A stretch of DNA of 64,000 nt from Candidatus Villigracilis adiacens (GCA_016703605.1 JADJBU010000022.1:835951-899950); one strand, 5' to 3'; counted from the first letter of the stretch, positions 25,786 to 36,514 are shown. Numbers and translations: made by a program. Notes: generated by a model from the letters alone, not told the origin.

Positions 25786-28700
25786 TCATATATAACCATC
25801 CTGCAGATTATTATCAAAAATTTGAACGTGGAATTCAAAATAGTGATCAATTTCTTTATATTCATTGGGAATAATCAAATCGCTGTAGACACTCTTTACA
25901 GCCTCATAGAATGCCAATAATGCATTTGACCTCACATTAGGATGTCCTAAAAACGATTGCAAGATAGCATGAGCATCTTCCACCCGGATCGTCCCATTGG
26001 GTGCAATCACCACCCTGGGTCCGCTCTCCAACAACTTCTGCGCAAAGGAGACATCTCCCTGCTCACGAACTGCTGTTTCACAACTAAGAGAATGACCAAA
26101 GGCTTGTTCTCAGCAATCTTGCCCCTCTCTTCTTGCGACAAACTCTCCGGATTGAACCTTGTCCCATCCGGAAGATAGATATCCTGCCCATCACTGTGCG
26201 CCACAACAATCAACACCGATGGCTTCTCCGATAACACCTTCCTCACCTGCTCACTCGTGGCAATTTGAGAGGACATGCCCGTAAACAAGGTGTCAAATTG
26301 TGTCTGCCATGTTTGATCATTGTCATAATACCATGCGTCTGGATTGCTCGTCTCTTCGGGACGCGGTATTCCATTAATCGCCCTCGCGTTCTCCGCATCA
26401 AACCCCTGCGGCGTTCGTAGAAGCTCCACATTCCTCCTGATCCGCACCTCATCCACATTCTCTGCTATGAGCGGGATCGTGTTCGGAAACAACGACTGAA
26501 ACGACACGCTCTGAATACCCCCGCTGGATATCAGCATCATCGAACCAGTCTGGCCTACCTCTACCACGCCTGCCAACTTCCTGCGTAATGCCGTTGGGTT
26601 TTGAAGCATGTATGCTGGAACTGTATAGCTCTTATCGTTCACCGTCACCACCAATTCCTCTTCCACCTGACGGGCAATCAACATCTGCTCAACCACTCCC
26701 GCACGCCGTAATCGCAGCATTCCTTTCAGGTCTTCCAACTCCGTTACCCCTGCATTCCGCCATGGCACCAATGCCTGACCGGAAACCACTGTCAATTTTC
26801 CAGCCTCATCCCAATCATACAACTCCGGTTTGCCATCTTCCATCTTGTAAAAGATCCTGCCACTCGCATCGTAGCGAACCAATTTTTCAATCTCCCCATT
26901 TCTCCCGGTTTCGCTATCAAGCCGCCCTTCATCATCATATCCAAACTCACGGATTGCCGCACTATTCCCATCGTATAACCCTTTCAACTCGCCTCCCTCA
27001 TACCTGAAGGTAACATCCCCTTCGGTTGAACTCATTCGCTCCACCCTGCCATCATTTCCAATGGATACTTTCAAGTCCTGCCCATTCCTTTGTATGTTCG
27101 TCAGCACACCATCCTGGTATAGATACTCCGTACCATTCCTTCCATCCTGCATGATGTTGCCCTGAAGATCAAAGAAGATGTAGTCTGTCTCATAATATGA
27201 GAAGTTATCGCTCTCGTCATACTCTCCAAAAAAGAGCTTATACCCATTTGCATCTTGTTGCAGCCATACCCCCTCTTTCTCATTCACATACACAATTCCA
27301 CCTGTCTCTGTGTCCGGACCCGATGGTGACAACACAAGCGGTTCCCCTGCTGGCGGATTATTGAATACGAAGCCATCCCCTTGGGTGCTCTCCTGTTGCA
27401 GTAAACGCGGCAACTGGAGTGTCCAGCCATCCTCCGGTTTGTACTCCAGCACAGGAGCCAGGGAGAGTGGCACTTCAACCTGGGACGTGATGCCCCGCTC
27501 GAGCTGGGTCGTGGAAATCGATCCATAAGCGATCCCCTCTCCGTCTACTTCCACCCCCCCCGCTCCCGCCCAGGCTCTGAACCGATCGGTCACCTCCTGC
27601 AACCGCACCAAGGTTGCTTCTTTGGCAGTTTTAATTACAGGATTCACCCCTAAATCCACGCCACCCCATAACATCAAAGTTTGAACAACATTTCCCTGCT
27701 GGCTTTGACGTGTCACAGTGATTGCAGGCGTGGTGAGAGGTGCGGCACTGTAAGAGGAAGGTGAAGCCATCAGCCACAATTCAGGTTGAATTGGCAGGTT
27801 CGTCTGTTTGAGCCAATGAGCCAGGACCGTCCAGCGGGCGGAAGCATTCAACTCGTTGAAAACAGGGAAGTCAACCGCATATCCATCATAGTGGTCGGTC
27901 AAATGCGCTGCAAACGTCTGCCCAACAGGATCAGGCGGCTGCGATTGGGAAGTCTGCCAATTGGCATCAAGATATTCGGTATCCACGGATAGGGATAGCG
28001 CGGTGATCAACATGCCCAGCCCATCCTCTGTTTGTTCGATTTCTGCCGTTGGAACCTTAAACCAGAACCGCCGACGAACTTCGTCTAAGTCTTGTTCACC
28101 CAGCTGAAGTTCAAGGTCAAACATATTTGCAAAACCAGGCACGGATGAAGTCACCGAGGCGCCAGTTATATTATCCTGCCCCATCGAAAGAGTCTTCATC
28201 AGGCGATCCGCTTCGAACATCACCCATCCTAAATGCGTGTTCTCGGTTTGACCTATATAGCGGACGTTTTGAACCGTTTCGCTGCCAGCGGGGTCAATGC
28301 TTACACCTGGATACTCCCCCATATATACGGCGCGCAAGGCAGTTAGAAAATCGTCGCGTGAGGTGGATGTGTTCCCATGCGCCGGAGGACCGAACACCAC
28401 CAGTTGACCACTGGATGTATTGTAGAACGCGCCTTCAGGATACGCGATCGCATTCAAACCATCCAACGAGTTTTCTGCGGTCGAGACAGGGAGAAAGACT
28501 GGAACTGTATCGGAAGTTATCAGTTGACCATCAAGATCATAAACACCCGTTTGTTGACCGCTGACCGCGTACTCGGCAAACACCAACCCCGAATCCACCT
28601 GAACAGGGACATCACCATCGGGGAGGTATGTTGAAGTGGGGATCAGACCATTGCGCTGATATGCCTTATATCCAACGAAACTACAAATCAATAGCAGAAC

Positions 28701-28835
28701 AACTCCCACCATGGTAAAGGCACATCCCTGCTTGCGTTTTTTTAAAGAAACATCATCAGCTTCCCCGTACTCACTTTGCAATGGAGGCAGGAAATCATCA
28801 TCATATTCTGACGACTTCCGTTTTCTTTTGAACAT
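25786..28835 (-). CDS. Membrane-anchored YD-repeat protein with CHAT-like protease domain (frameshifted)
   Basis: About 1015 residues if one indel near 26085 is corrected. Residues 1-35 are acidic and charged, 37-60 form one membrane helix, and about 60-540 are an unrecognised outer region. About 560-690 contain RHS/YD-type repeats (FRYEGGELKGLYDG, REFGYDDEGRLDSETG, LVRYDASGRIFYK). The end (about 870-990) matches a CHAT or caspase-like fold: VLIVVAHSDG with the catalytic His, and VILLSCETA with the catalytic Cys, the latter only after the frame is restored at CTCTTAGTTGTG. As written, the frame loses the Cys and ends at 26007. GGAGGTCAT precedes the ATG. A stress- or ligand-triggered protease is inferred. 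Confidence 0.7.
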
Positions 28836-28994
28836 ATGACCTCCGTGCGCTTGACTTCTTCAGGTTTCAAATTTCAGGAGATTTGATGATTATCCAAATT
28901 ACAAATCAATCCGATACTATTGAAATTTGGGATAAAGTCTTTCAATCAACGCAAAATAAAAAAATAATAGACCAAAATAAAATCATTAAGATGA

Positions 28995-30527
28995 CTAGGG
29001 CAACACTCCCCACAAATGGACCACCCCGTCGTTTCCGCCCGTGGCAATCAACTTATTATCCAGGGAAACAGATAAACTTTGTATAGGTGTAGAGACGTAA
29101 ATGGAACGCTTACTATAATCATATCCCTGGATCCCCCAAAAGGTTAGATTAACCTCATTTCCAGACACCAAAACCTCCGGAGCGTTCGAACCGTTAAGGT
29201 AGTGCAATCCTCGAACCTGGAGTCCTTCATCGTTCAAGACAGCCATCGTCTCTGCATTGCTGACCCGCCAAATTATAATGTTGCCCTCGTCCGTGCTAGC
29301 CGCATACCATTCACCGTCTTCATCCAGAGCAACACCGGAGAAAAACGGTTTATTTTTCTCGTAAATGATGGCACGCCCAATCTTCTTTTCGAATAGATTC
29401 CAAGCATATGTCTTCGAATTCGAAGCTGCTGCAAGAAGGATTCCATCCTTAGAAAAAGAAAGCCAGTGCACATCGCCTCCGAGCCCTCCGGAAGATTCCT
29501 GTTTTTCGCCGTCGTTCACACTCCAGATATAGAAATTCCCATAGGTCGTCCCACCCACTATCAATTGGCTATCAGGAGAAAATAAAACGCTAAAAAAAGG
29601 GCTGCCCTCGTCCAAGGTACGAATTTTCTGTCCGTTCAAAGCATCATAAATTACCAGCCCGTTCTCACCAGCTGTTCCGATCCATCTACCATCGGGCGAA
29701 AAGGAAGCATACAAACCTGGTATCTCCATCAGAACCTCAGTAGTCCATATACGCCAGATCTTGATCGTCCCGGTAGAGTCTGATGTTGCTATCATTGTGC
29801 CATCGGGGGAAAATGCAAGACTGGTAACATTTTCACCTACAGACCAGTAATAAAGTTCTCGCACATTATCTACATTATTTGCCGAGATCGGGAGCGTATC
29901 GGGAAATGGAGTAGGAGAAATCTCAACGACAGGTGTATTTCGAGGTTCAGGCGTAACAGATGGAGTTGGCGAAGAAGCTGCAAAGGAATCAAAGATTTGA
30001 AAACCTTGCGCGATGGAGGCAGGGATTTGGAACAAACTGACTACGCCAATTCCCGCTAGAATCAATAAAGGTATCAAGACAAGCCATCCTACCAAACGCG
30101 GTAAACAGGAACGGGATGCAGATGGACGGCGTTGTTCCAGCACCAGAATCTTTTGTTTCTGCTTTATGAGGATCTCTGTACTTTGTCTTAGAAGGTCAAG
30201 AATATCTGTTACATAGCCTTTGTTATTCAGAGTAGATAATTTTTTTTCCGCAAAGTGATAATTGCTCAATGCACCAGTAAAATCGCCTGTTCCTAATAAT
30301 TTCCTGATAGACTTTAGCAAAAGTTCGATATCCGCTTCGAGACCGGGCAAATCATCATCACCTTGAATGGACGTTAAGGTTGGTGCAACTTTATTTTTAC
30401 CCGTCAAATCCGTCGGTTGCGCCTCAGATTTCAGGGCTGTTAAATCAGCACCACAGTTGGGGCATTCGTTTACAATATTATCAAGTTCGCACATACATGT
30501 GGGACATACTTTCATCTCAGTGTGCAT
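28995..30527 (-). CDS. Zinc-ribbon, membrane-spanning WD40 propeller protein
   Basis: The protein is about 510 residues. Residues 5-30 hold a zinc ribbon (CPTCMCEL...CPNCGADL). About 50-130 form a helical, TPR-like segment. One membrane helix lies at about 145-168, followed by a Pro/Thr linker and then seven or so WD40-like blades from about 225 to the end (VTSLAFSPDGTMIATSDSTGTIKIW, LSVSLDNKLIATGGNDGVVHLW regions). The topology places the ribbon in the cytosol and the propeller outside. The start overlaps the upstream gene; ATG at 30527 is preferred, but GTG 30533 or ATG 30515 are possible. Confidence 0.75.
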   Translation of the reverse strand: MHTEMKVCPTCMCELDNIVNECPNCGADLTALKSEAQPTDLTGKNKVAPTLTSIQGDDDLPGLEADIELLLKSIRKLLGTGDFTGALSNYHFAEKKLSTLNNKGYVTDILDLLRQSTEILIKQKQKILVLEQRRPSASRSCLPRLVGWLVLIPLLILAGIGVVSLFQIPASIAQGFQIFDSFAASSPTPSVTPEPRNTPVVEISPTPFPDTLPISANNVDNVRELYYWSVGENVTSLAFSPDGTMIATSDSTGTIKIWRIWTTEVLMEIPGLYASFSPDGRWIGTAGENGLVIYDALNGQKIRTLDEGSPFFSVLFSPDSQLIVGGTTYGNFYIWSVNDGEKQESSGGLGGDVHWLSFSKDGILLAAASNSKTYAWNLFEKKIGRAIIYEKNKPFFSGVALDEDGEWYAASTDEGNIIIWRVSNAETMAVLNDEGLQVRGLHYLNGSNAPEVLVSGNEVNLTFWGIQGYDYSKRSIYVSTPIQSLSVSLDNKLIATGGNDGVVHLWGVLP

Positions 30528-31221
30528 CTTCACACCAGAATCGGAAAATATTGTATAAAGTTGAGTTTATCTTGGCCTGAACACCAAGAAAAGCGATAAT
30601 TAGAATTGCAATCATGAGAGGACGGCTTTGCCACAAATCATAGAGCAATGAATAACCAGAAAAATGAAAGTTCATTATTGCACCCAGAGTAATTATTACG
30701 ACAAACAATATCTTGACAAAAATAGATTTACGCTCCCTCCAAAAAACAAAAATGTTCAATACCAAGGCTTCAGCTATTAATGAAACTATCCTGTTACCAA
30801 TAAAAAAATCAGGATTAATGAAAAAAAAGGAAAAAGTCCAAGTAAAAAAAAACAACCAAAAATGTCCCGAAACCCTAATCCAAACTACCATCACTGGAAA
30901 TATTATATAACCTAATAATATATTGGATTCAAAATTTTTTGAAAAAAGGAAAACCAATAAAACACCTAAAAGGTAAGCAGGGAACAATTTCAATCGGTAG
31001 TAAACAGATAATCCACTTTTATGTTTTTCGCTTTCTCCATCCAACAATTCCATATTCTTTTTTTTTGTTCCCTCTGCTTGCAAACTAGTTTTCGAATAAC
31101 TATTCGAATAACTAGTTTTTTCATGCCCACAAGCTATACACACCTCAATGCTCTTAACATTACGAGCGCCGCAATTACTACACTCCCAATCATCATTTTT
31201 TAATATAAAATCTCCTTTCAT
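30517..31221 (-). CDS. RanBP2-type zinc-finger membrane protein
   Basis: The protein is about 234 residues from the ATG at 31221; a TTG at 31245 that would overlap the previous stop is the alternative. Its N-terminus holds WECSNCGARNVKSIEVCIACG, which fits the W-C-x2-C-x3-N-x6-C-x2-C RanBP2 finger. About six membrane helices follow. No catalytic motif is seen. The finger probably lies in the cytosol and may bind a common partner with the other zinc-ribbon membrane proteins of the cluster. The region is very AT-rich. Confidence 0.6.
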   Translation of the reverse strand: MKGDFILKNDDWECSNCGARNVKSIEVCIACGHEKTSYSNSYSKTSLQAEGTKKKNMELLDGESEKHKSGLSVYYRLKLFPAYLLGVLLVFLFSKNFESNILLGYIIFPVMVVWIRVSGHFWLFFFTWTFSFFFINPDFFIGNRIVSLIAEALVLNIFVFWRERKSIFVKILFVVIITLGAIMNFHFSGYSLLYDLWQSRPLMIAILIIAFLGVQAKINSTLYNIFRFWCEDAH

Positions 31222-31241
31222 TGCAAAAATACTCACTGGTG

Positions 31242-32192
31242 TCAAGGAGCAATAAAAACAAGCTTGACATTTTGAATATACCAGCCATCCGCATTGTTAC
31301 CAGAGTCAGAAGATAATTCAAATCTAATTTGTATCATTTTATTTTTATATTTTGGAATCAAATTGCTTGTTTGATTTTGCTGCCAATCCTGATAGCCTGA
31401 TTTTTCCCAAATAGCGTCTTCATCAACAAACACCTTTACCTTATCACAGCAGGATTCTGTTACGGACTTAGATGTAAAAAATAAATAAATATGTTCCCAA
31501 TCCCCAGCTAAATCTATAGGATAAGATTTCAATATGTAAACATAGCTGTCAAGATAATTTCCTTGAGGGCTATCTGTCCAACATGGTAGGTGGGAAAAAT
31601 TACAATTTTCGGTAACTAAGAAATAATTCTTGTTTCCACTTAGATCGTTAGTAAAATCCCATTCGATAATTCGTTCTAATTTTACACTAGGTGTTGGGGT
31701 AAGCGTTGGGGGAATTGTCGGAGATATTGTTGGAGTAATTGTTAGTTTAGTAGGGGTGATCAATTGAACTGGCGTACGTTGAGTCTCATTGACAACAGGC
31801 GTTGCAGAGGGGTCGCCGAGAAACATCGGAGGGGAAGGATCCGGAATCAATCGCAAAGGGAAGAAAAAAACTAGGTAAACAATGATACCAGTTATCGGAA
31901 AAGATATCTTCCTATACTGCATATATAATGACCAATATTTTCTAGGAAGAGTTTTTACCGCAATTTGATCATTGTTCTCCTTCCATACAAAAGTTAATAA
32001 AAAAGCCCCTCCTGCAACAAGGGCAAGGTTGAGGAGCCAATCAAAAACGTTTCTTTCGTTCCACCTTTGAAGCGTCGATATAAGAGGCAAAATTATTGTT
32101 ATCGTGGCAAAATAGAAATATGGATCACGAAAGACCGGGTTTATCGTTTCTTTCAAGCCTGTTTGATTTTCACCCTCTGAACCTGACATCAT
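31242..32192 (-). CDS. Membrane protein with external jelly-roll-like domain
   Basis: I start at the ATG at 32192. It overlaps the previous stop (ATGA) and has a perfect GGAGG five bases upstream. The protein is about 316 residues, with three membrane helices, a Thr/Pro linker (TLTPTPS type) at about 155-175, and a C-terminal beta domain of about 140 residues. In that domain WDFTNDLSGNK, a paired Cys region and WYIQNVKLVFIAP are typical of a carbohydrate- or protein-binding jelly roll. No enzyme signature is present. Confidence 0.55.
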   Translation of the reverse strand: MMSGSEGENQTGLKETINPVFRDPYFYFATITIILPLISTLQRWNERNVFDWLLNLALVAGGAFLLTFVWKENNDQIAVKTLPRKYWSLYMQYRKISFPITGIIVYLVFFFPLRLIPDPSPPMFLGDPSATPVVNETQRTPVQLITPTKLTITPTISPTIPPTLTPTPSVKLERIIEWDFTNDLSGNKNYFLVTENCNFSHLPCWTDSPQGNYLDSYVYILKSYPIDLAGDWEHIYLFFTSKSVTESCCDKVKVFVDEDAIWEKSGYQDWQQNQTSNLIPKYKNKMIQIRFELSSDSGNNADGWYIQNVKLVFIAP

Positions 32193-33064
32193 TTTCGCCT
32201 CCATGGCTTCGAGAACAATATAATAAGAACAAGCGGGAAAGCGATTAAGAACAATAAGTTTTGAGTATCAATAAAAATCCATATCCAAGCTGCTATTCCA
32301 AATCCAAACAAACCACCTTTCCACAAGTTGCTCCACAGTTGCTTTAGAGAAATATTTTCATTACTTTCATCTTTCGATGCATGTTCGAACAAATAGGATG
32401 CAAACAAAGCTAGGAACAGAATAAAACCGTTAGACCAAGGCGGCAATAACAACTGCGCCAAGACAATCATAATTACTGTGGATTTGATATCAGAGGTTGT
32501 CGCACCGCTCTTTTGTGGTGTTCTATCCTCACTCCCATTCTCAGTACTTATGAGTAGGCGTAATTCCCCAATATCATAATCTTCGGCGGGCGGAATAAAG
32601 GACATTCTAACCAAGTATTCTTCACATGGCACAATTTCATCAATTGTCACGGAATTTACAAACGCGTCATTACTTTCAGCAACAAATCCCGGTAATAATA
32701 AAAGGCGCGAAAAACTTGCTTCTTTCCCCGAATACAATGAAACGCGAAGATTTTCCAACCTTTCAGAATTTCCACATGGATATTTTATCCTAATATATAA
32801 TGGTTGAGTTCCGATAGTGCCTGCATAATTTGGTATATCAGCATAAATATTCAAGCTTTGCAACTTACCGTCGGCAGAAGCGACACTATCAGAAGATAGC
32901 TCAAATTTTACAAATACATGGGAGTCTAAATAAGTCTCCCTTAATAATTCATAAAATGATTTATTTAAAAACGGGATGTAATACACTAAAAACATTACAA
33001 TTGCAAGTGTTAATCCAGCAATCCATCCGTTTTTAGTTTTAGGTAAAGGCAAAATACTATCCAT
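32189..33064 (-). CDS. Membrane protein with external beta domain
   Basis: The 291-residue protein has one helix near the N-terminus (about 15-35), an external beta-rich part (about 50-185) with several Cys, then three membrane helices at the C-terminus (about 200-285). Its FELSSDS segment is echoed in the product of the next gene (RFELSSDSGN), so the two adjacent proteins may share a related external fold. GGAAGGAAC precedes the ATG. No family is recognised. Confidence 0.5.
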   Translation of the reverse strand: MDSILPLPKTKNGWIAGLTLAIVMFLVYYIPFLNKSFYELLRETYLDSHVFVKFELSSDSVASADGKLQSLNIYADIPNYAGTIGTQPLYIRIKYPCGNSERLENLRVSLYSGKEASFSRLLLLPGFVAESNDAFVNSVTIDEIVPCEEYLVRMSFIPPAEDYDIGELRLLISTENGSEDRTPQKSGATTSDIKSTVIMIVLAQLLLPPWSNGFILFLALFASYLFEHASKDESNENISLKQLWSNLWKGGLFGFGIAAWIWIFIDTQNLLFLIAFPLVLIILFSKPWRRK

Positions 33065-33088
33065 AATTGTTCCTTCCCAATTTATTTC

Positions 33089-34966
33089 TTATTCGCTCAA
33101 TTCAATTAGATTCAGGGGTGCATTACCAACCATATTGGATAAATCAGCAGCCCAAGTCTTTGGAACAATACCTGCTTCTTGAAACCACACAAACCGAACT
33201 TCACCATAAGCGCAATTTTCAAGGTTTAGTGTATCCCAAGGAAGTTTAAGTATATATCTATAGGTTGTTTCCGAGATAGCAGTCCCTACAAGGCTATAAC
33301 CCTTGCCCCAAAAATCATTGTCTGCCCCATCGGAATAATCTAGTTTCTTAGCATACTTCCCTCCCCCGATATCATCATTAATCGTTAGATTAGGGCAATT
33401 TTGCCCTCCCAGATTTTTTGTAGTAACGAGCTCGACTCTAGGCTGGGAGACAACATAATCAAAATAATACTCTAAGACATAAACATCTTGTGGGTATCCA
33501 TTTGAACCCTTTTCAATTTTAGTTTTCTTATTCAAACCAAAATTCGGTTGAGCCATGAACTTTACATCCATCTCCTTTGAATCCGAAGCTATTATAGATT
33601 CATCCCTAAACAGATACACTCTCATAGTTGTTTGATTAGGTGATAAATATTTCGGAGACCACTTCCACTTTGCATAAGATGAACTACCATTATTTGCTAT
33701 ATAAATTACATCTTTATCCCAAAAAGCCTGAAGGAAAGCCCCTGATATCTCGTCGATTTCTAGATAAGGAATGTAACATTTCCTCCATTGCTGATTATTT
33801 GAACCAATTCCTTGGATATCAGCTTTTATTTCAATAACTGCATTGTTGATTATCTCATCAGGGCTTTCTATTGACAAAGTATACATAGGTGTTTGAAAAT
33901 TCGCCCACCAAAACCCATCCAGTGTTGAAGCTTCGCCAATTTGAAAACTATGTTTACCACAATCAGGAAGCGGTACTAACGGAAACGTTTGAGATTCATC
34001 AGACACATATCGACGATCCGGTTGATTAGGATTGTCCCTATTTTCAATTATTACACCTTCAGAGGAAGAGGGGGTGAATGATTGAAAATAAAAGTTGACA
34101 TTTGAGCTGTCGCCCGGAATATCTAAAGGTTGTGGATTTGTATAGGGCGATACCCAGCCATGATCCGACAAAAATTGACCGTCAATATCTTCAAAAAGAA
34201 ACTTCAACCACTCATTGTAGTGAATGGTTATTATTCCCTTACTTGCCCAAAAACTCTCAACATTGCTATTATCAGGGCACAAGAGTACCAGCTTTATCTC
34301 CAAACCAGCTATCGTTTCATCATTAAGAAAATTTCTTAGTTGGGTGTCGTTTTGAGGATAATCTTCAAACCCAAACCCATCAGTCAACACATACAATATT
34401 TTCCGATCTACAGCTAATCCCCTCATATGCGAATCGTAAGCATTCTGAAATCCCATTCCATAATAGGAAGTGCTATCAATATTAGGCTCTTTAAGGATCT
34501 CCAGCCATCCACCCAATCCGTTTTGATTATTAGATAATTGCGAAACAAGAGTGGGAGATAGAATTTCTTTGTTGGATTCCCCAAAACTACTTGCGCTTAC
34601 ATAAAAAAGATTAGTTGCGGGTTCATTCTGGAATATCTTTCTGAGGGTAATCAGGATATTGCTAACATCCCTTTTATGAAAGGGGACATCTTTGGTCAGT
34701 TCATGTGGACATTTTTGATTCCCTTCTTCTCCAACCACACTCTTTGAATTGTCTAACAGAAATTCAATTGCAATATTTTCAGGCGTGGCATCAGGTGAGG
34801 TTTTGAAACCAGGGTGCTCAAGTGGAATATCCCATTTCTCCTGTAAAGCTGTTGAGGGCGGGGTTTCTCCGACTAGTTTTTGTGGAAAAGCGTTGCAAGC
34901 CAATGGGGAAATAACACATATAAATATGGTTATTATCTTAATATATTTAAAGAAATCTTTCGTCAT
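33089..34966 (-). CDS. Lipoprotein with von Willebrand factor A domain
   Basis: Start at the ATG at 34966 (MTKDFFKYIK) behind GAGAGG; the frame extends 13 codons further. The protein is about 625 residues. The signal peptide ends in a lipobox-like SPLACNAF. The VWA domain (about 65-250) has the metal site D-x-S-x-S as LLDNSKSV and a later VLTDGFG. C-terminal to it are beta-rich repeats, Ig-like in pattern. It would sit on the outer face of the membrane and bind ligands through a metal ion. It is the second VWA protein of the cluster. Confidence 0.72.
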   Translation of the reverse strand: MTKDFFKYIKIITIFICVISPLACNAFPQKLVGETPPSTALQEKWDIPLEHPGFKTSPDATPENIAIEFLLDNSKSVVGEEGNQKCPHELTKDVPFHKRDVSNILITLRKIFQNEPATNLFYVSASSFGESNKEILSPTLVSQLSNNQNGLGGWLEILKEPNIDSTSYYGMGFQNAYDSHMRGLAVDRKILYVLTDGFGFEDYPQNDTQLRNFLNDETIAGLEIKLVLLCPDNSNVESFWASKGIITIHYNEWLKFLFEDIDGQFLSDHGWVSPYTNPQPLDIPGDSSNVNFYFQSFTPSSSEGVIIENRDNPNQPDRRYVSDESQTFPLVPLPDCGKHSFQIGEASTLDGFWWANFQTPMYTLSIESPDEIINNAVIEIKADIQGIGSNNQQWRKCYIPYLEIDEISGAFLQAFWDKDVIYIANNGSSSYAKWKWSPKYLSPNQTTMRVYLFRDESIIASDSKEMDVKFMAQPNFGLNKKTKIEKGSNGYPQDVYVLEYYFDYVVSQPRVELVTTKNLGGQNCPNLTINDDIGGGKYAKKLDYSDGADNDFWGKGYSLVGTAISETTYRYILKLPWDTLNLENCAYGEVRFVWFQEAGIVPKTWAADLSNMVGNAPLNLIELSE

Positions 34967-35149
34967 ACGGTGCCTCTCGATATTATTCCTTTGTTCTTGA
35001 CCCAATATGTCATTGAAGTAGGGTTCCGTAAAACAATTATGTTTATTTGAAGCTACCTAAACCTTATAAAATATTGCTCCCGTTACTTAAAATGAAATTT
35101 CGAATATTTTTCGACCTTTATATCTAAGTACATTCAATTGATTACCAGT

Positions 35150-35920
35150 CTATAGAGATAACTTGCTTACATATCCACCACAATGAGAACAAAATTCCAG
35201 CCCATTGCGTACCCGCTTCCCACAATTCGGACATTTCACACTACCACTAAATTTATTGAACCCCAATGAAATTGCCCCAATCATACTACCAAGACATAAA
35301 ATAGTGAATACCAACCCGGCAGGAAAAGGACTGGCAGGAACGAAAACTGCATCCACTTCGCCAGAAGGATTCCGCCAAATCGCCGTGCCACCGTTTACCT
35401 CATAGGCATTGCTCTGAATGATCCTGCCTGCGTGTAAGGTGATCACCCGGTCATATCGCAATCCGGGTAGGGCAAGATCGTTCAGGTCGCCCATGTCGGG
35501 CGTTTCCATACGGAAGTGATATTGGTCCTCCGTCCCGGATAGCGGTTCGAGAATGATCGCCCCCAAAGAAGCGCCTGGCATGTTCGAATATCTTTCGCCC
35601 TCAACGGTTAGTGTATAGGTATTGGTGCTTTTCCTCCACTTTGCCTCCAGCCCCTGATTCTTATATTCTGCAACGATATAATCCAGCGATAAACCGATCC
35701 AGTTTTCGGATTCAAGCAGGCTGCCCGGAATGGGAACCCCAAATTCCGAGCCGACGGCTGCCCCGCCTACGCCCATAGCCAGATCCATGATCGCCTCGTC
35801 CACTGTGAGCGCCGTTTCCACCTTCCAGCTTTGATCGGTGTAAAAGTAAAGGTCTGTCTCTTCACGACAGCCGGTCATAATCAATGAAAGTAATGTCAGG
35901 ATGATTAAACGCTTCTGCAT
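35150..35920 (-). CDS. Lipoprotein with C-terminal membrane helix and cytosolic zinc ribbon
   Basis: This 256-residue protein has a type II signal peptide with lipobox LIMTGC. The external domain (about 20-205) has the look of a small alpha/beta sensor and is unrecognised. A membrane helix at about 207-228 is followed by a zinc ribbon (CPNCGKRVRNGLEFCSHCGG) at the end. It is therefore tethered by lipid outside and by a helix through the membrane, carrying a cytosolic ribbon. That topology is unusual and suggests transmembrane signalling. Confidence 0.7.
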   Translation of the reverse strand: MQKRLIILTLLSLIMTGCREETDLYFYTDQSWKVETALTVDEAIMDLAMGVGGAAVGSEFGVPIPGSLLESENWIGLSLDYIVAEYKNQGLEAKWRKSTNTYTLTVEGERYSNMPGASLGAIILEPLSGTEDQYHFRMETPDMGDLNDLALPGLRYDRVITLHAGRIIQSNAYEVNGGTAIWRNPSGEVDAVFVPASPFPAGLVFTILCLGSMIGAISLGFNKFSGSVKCPNCGKRVRNGLEFCSHCGGYVSKLSL

Positions 35921-36002
35921 AGGGCACCCTTCAAATACCGTAATTGGTCTGCGCCTACTTGCGAGTATGTTTATCTATTCATTTCGAATGTTGTGATCTC
36001 AA

Positions 36003-36497
36003 TCAATTCGTTTTCTTGAGTAGCAATCCCATCAAACGTTTGCGCCGCCCATTTACCTTCAAGGTTATTGTGAAGGGCGTTCTTACTTCAGACTGACAAA
36101 CCTTGAAGTATTGAACGGCAATTGTATAAGTGCCATCCGGAGCTTCACCTGTGGACCAATAAATGTTTTCAACCGGACTTGATGTTTTATTTTCGCATCC
36201 GGGGTTGGCATCCACATCCAATTCACCTCCACTGGCGGAATTTTTATGTTGATAATAAATAGTCTCCCCGTTGGGGTCTGTAACCCAGAGGTCCAAGTCA
36301 TTTACTGAGTCCCAAATCAAAGTAACCTGCACATCGCCTGTTCCAAGAGTCTCAACTCTCGTGGCAATTGGCGGGAGAACAGGCATCCAATAATCGCGGG
36401 TAAACCATCCCGTCAAGGCAAGAAACAAAAGAAGAAGGAATGTCCACCAATAATCGTTGACAAAGCGCGTTGGAGCTTCCCACCATTCCTCTTGCAT
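36003..36497 (-). CDS. Membrane-anchored DUF2135/YfaP-like domain protein
   Basis: This 164-residue protein starts with a Trp-rich amphipathic stretch (EEWWEAPTRFVNDYWW), one membrane helix, and then a beta domain whose NDLDLWVTDPNGETIYY, SASGGELDVDAN and ENIYWSTGEAPDGTYTI motifs match DUF2135, a domain often found with VWA proteins. The N-terminal 45 residues are repeated as the independent microprotein encoded next upstream (36515-36646). Confidence 0.75.
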   Translation of the reverse strand: MQEEWWEAPTRFVNDYWWTFLLLLFLALTGWFTRDYWMPVLPPIATRVETLGTGDVQVTLIWDSVNDLDLWVTDPNGETIYYQHKNSASGGELDVDANPGCENKTSSPVENIYWSTGEAPDGTYTIAVQYFKVCQSEVRTPFTITLKVNGRRKRLMGLLLKKTN

Positions 36498-36514
36498 GGC
36501 AATGCCCTACCTTT

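Noticed and set aside
26080..26090. Programmed ribosomal frameshift in the CHAT-like gene
   Set aside because: There is no slippery heptamer or downstream structure, and similar indels occur in many genes of this window, so a sequence error is simpler.
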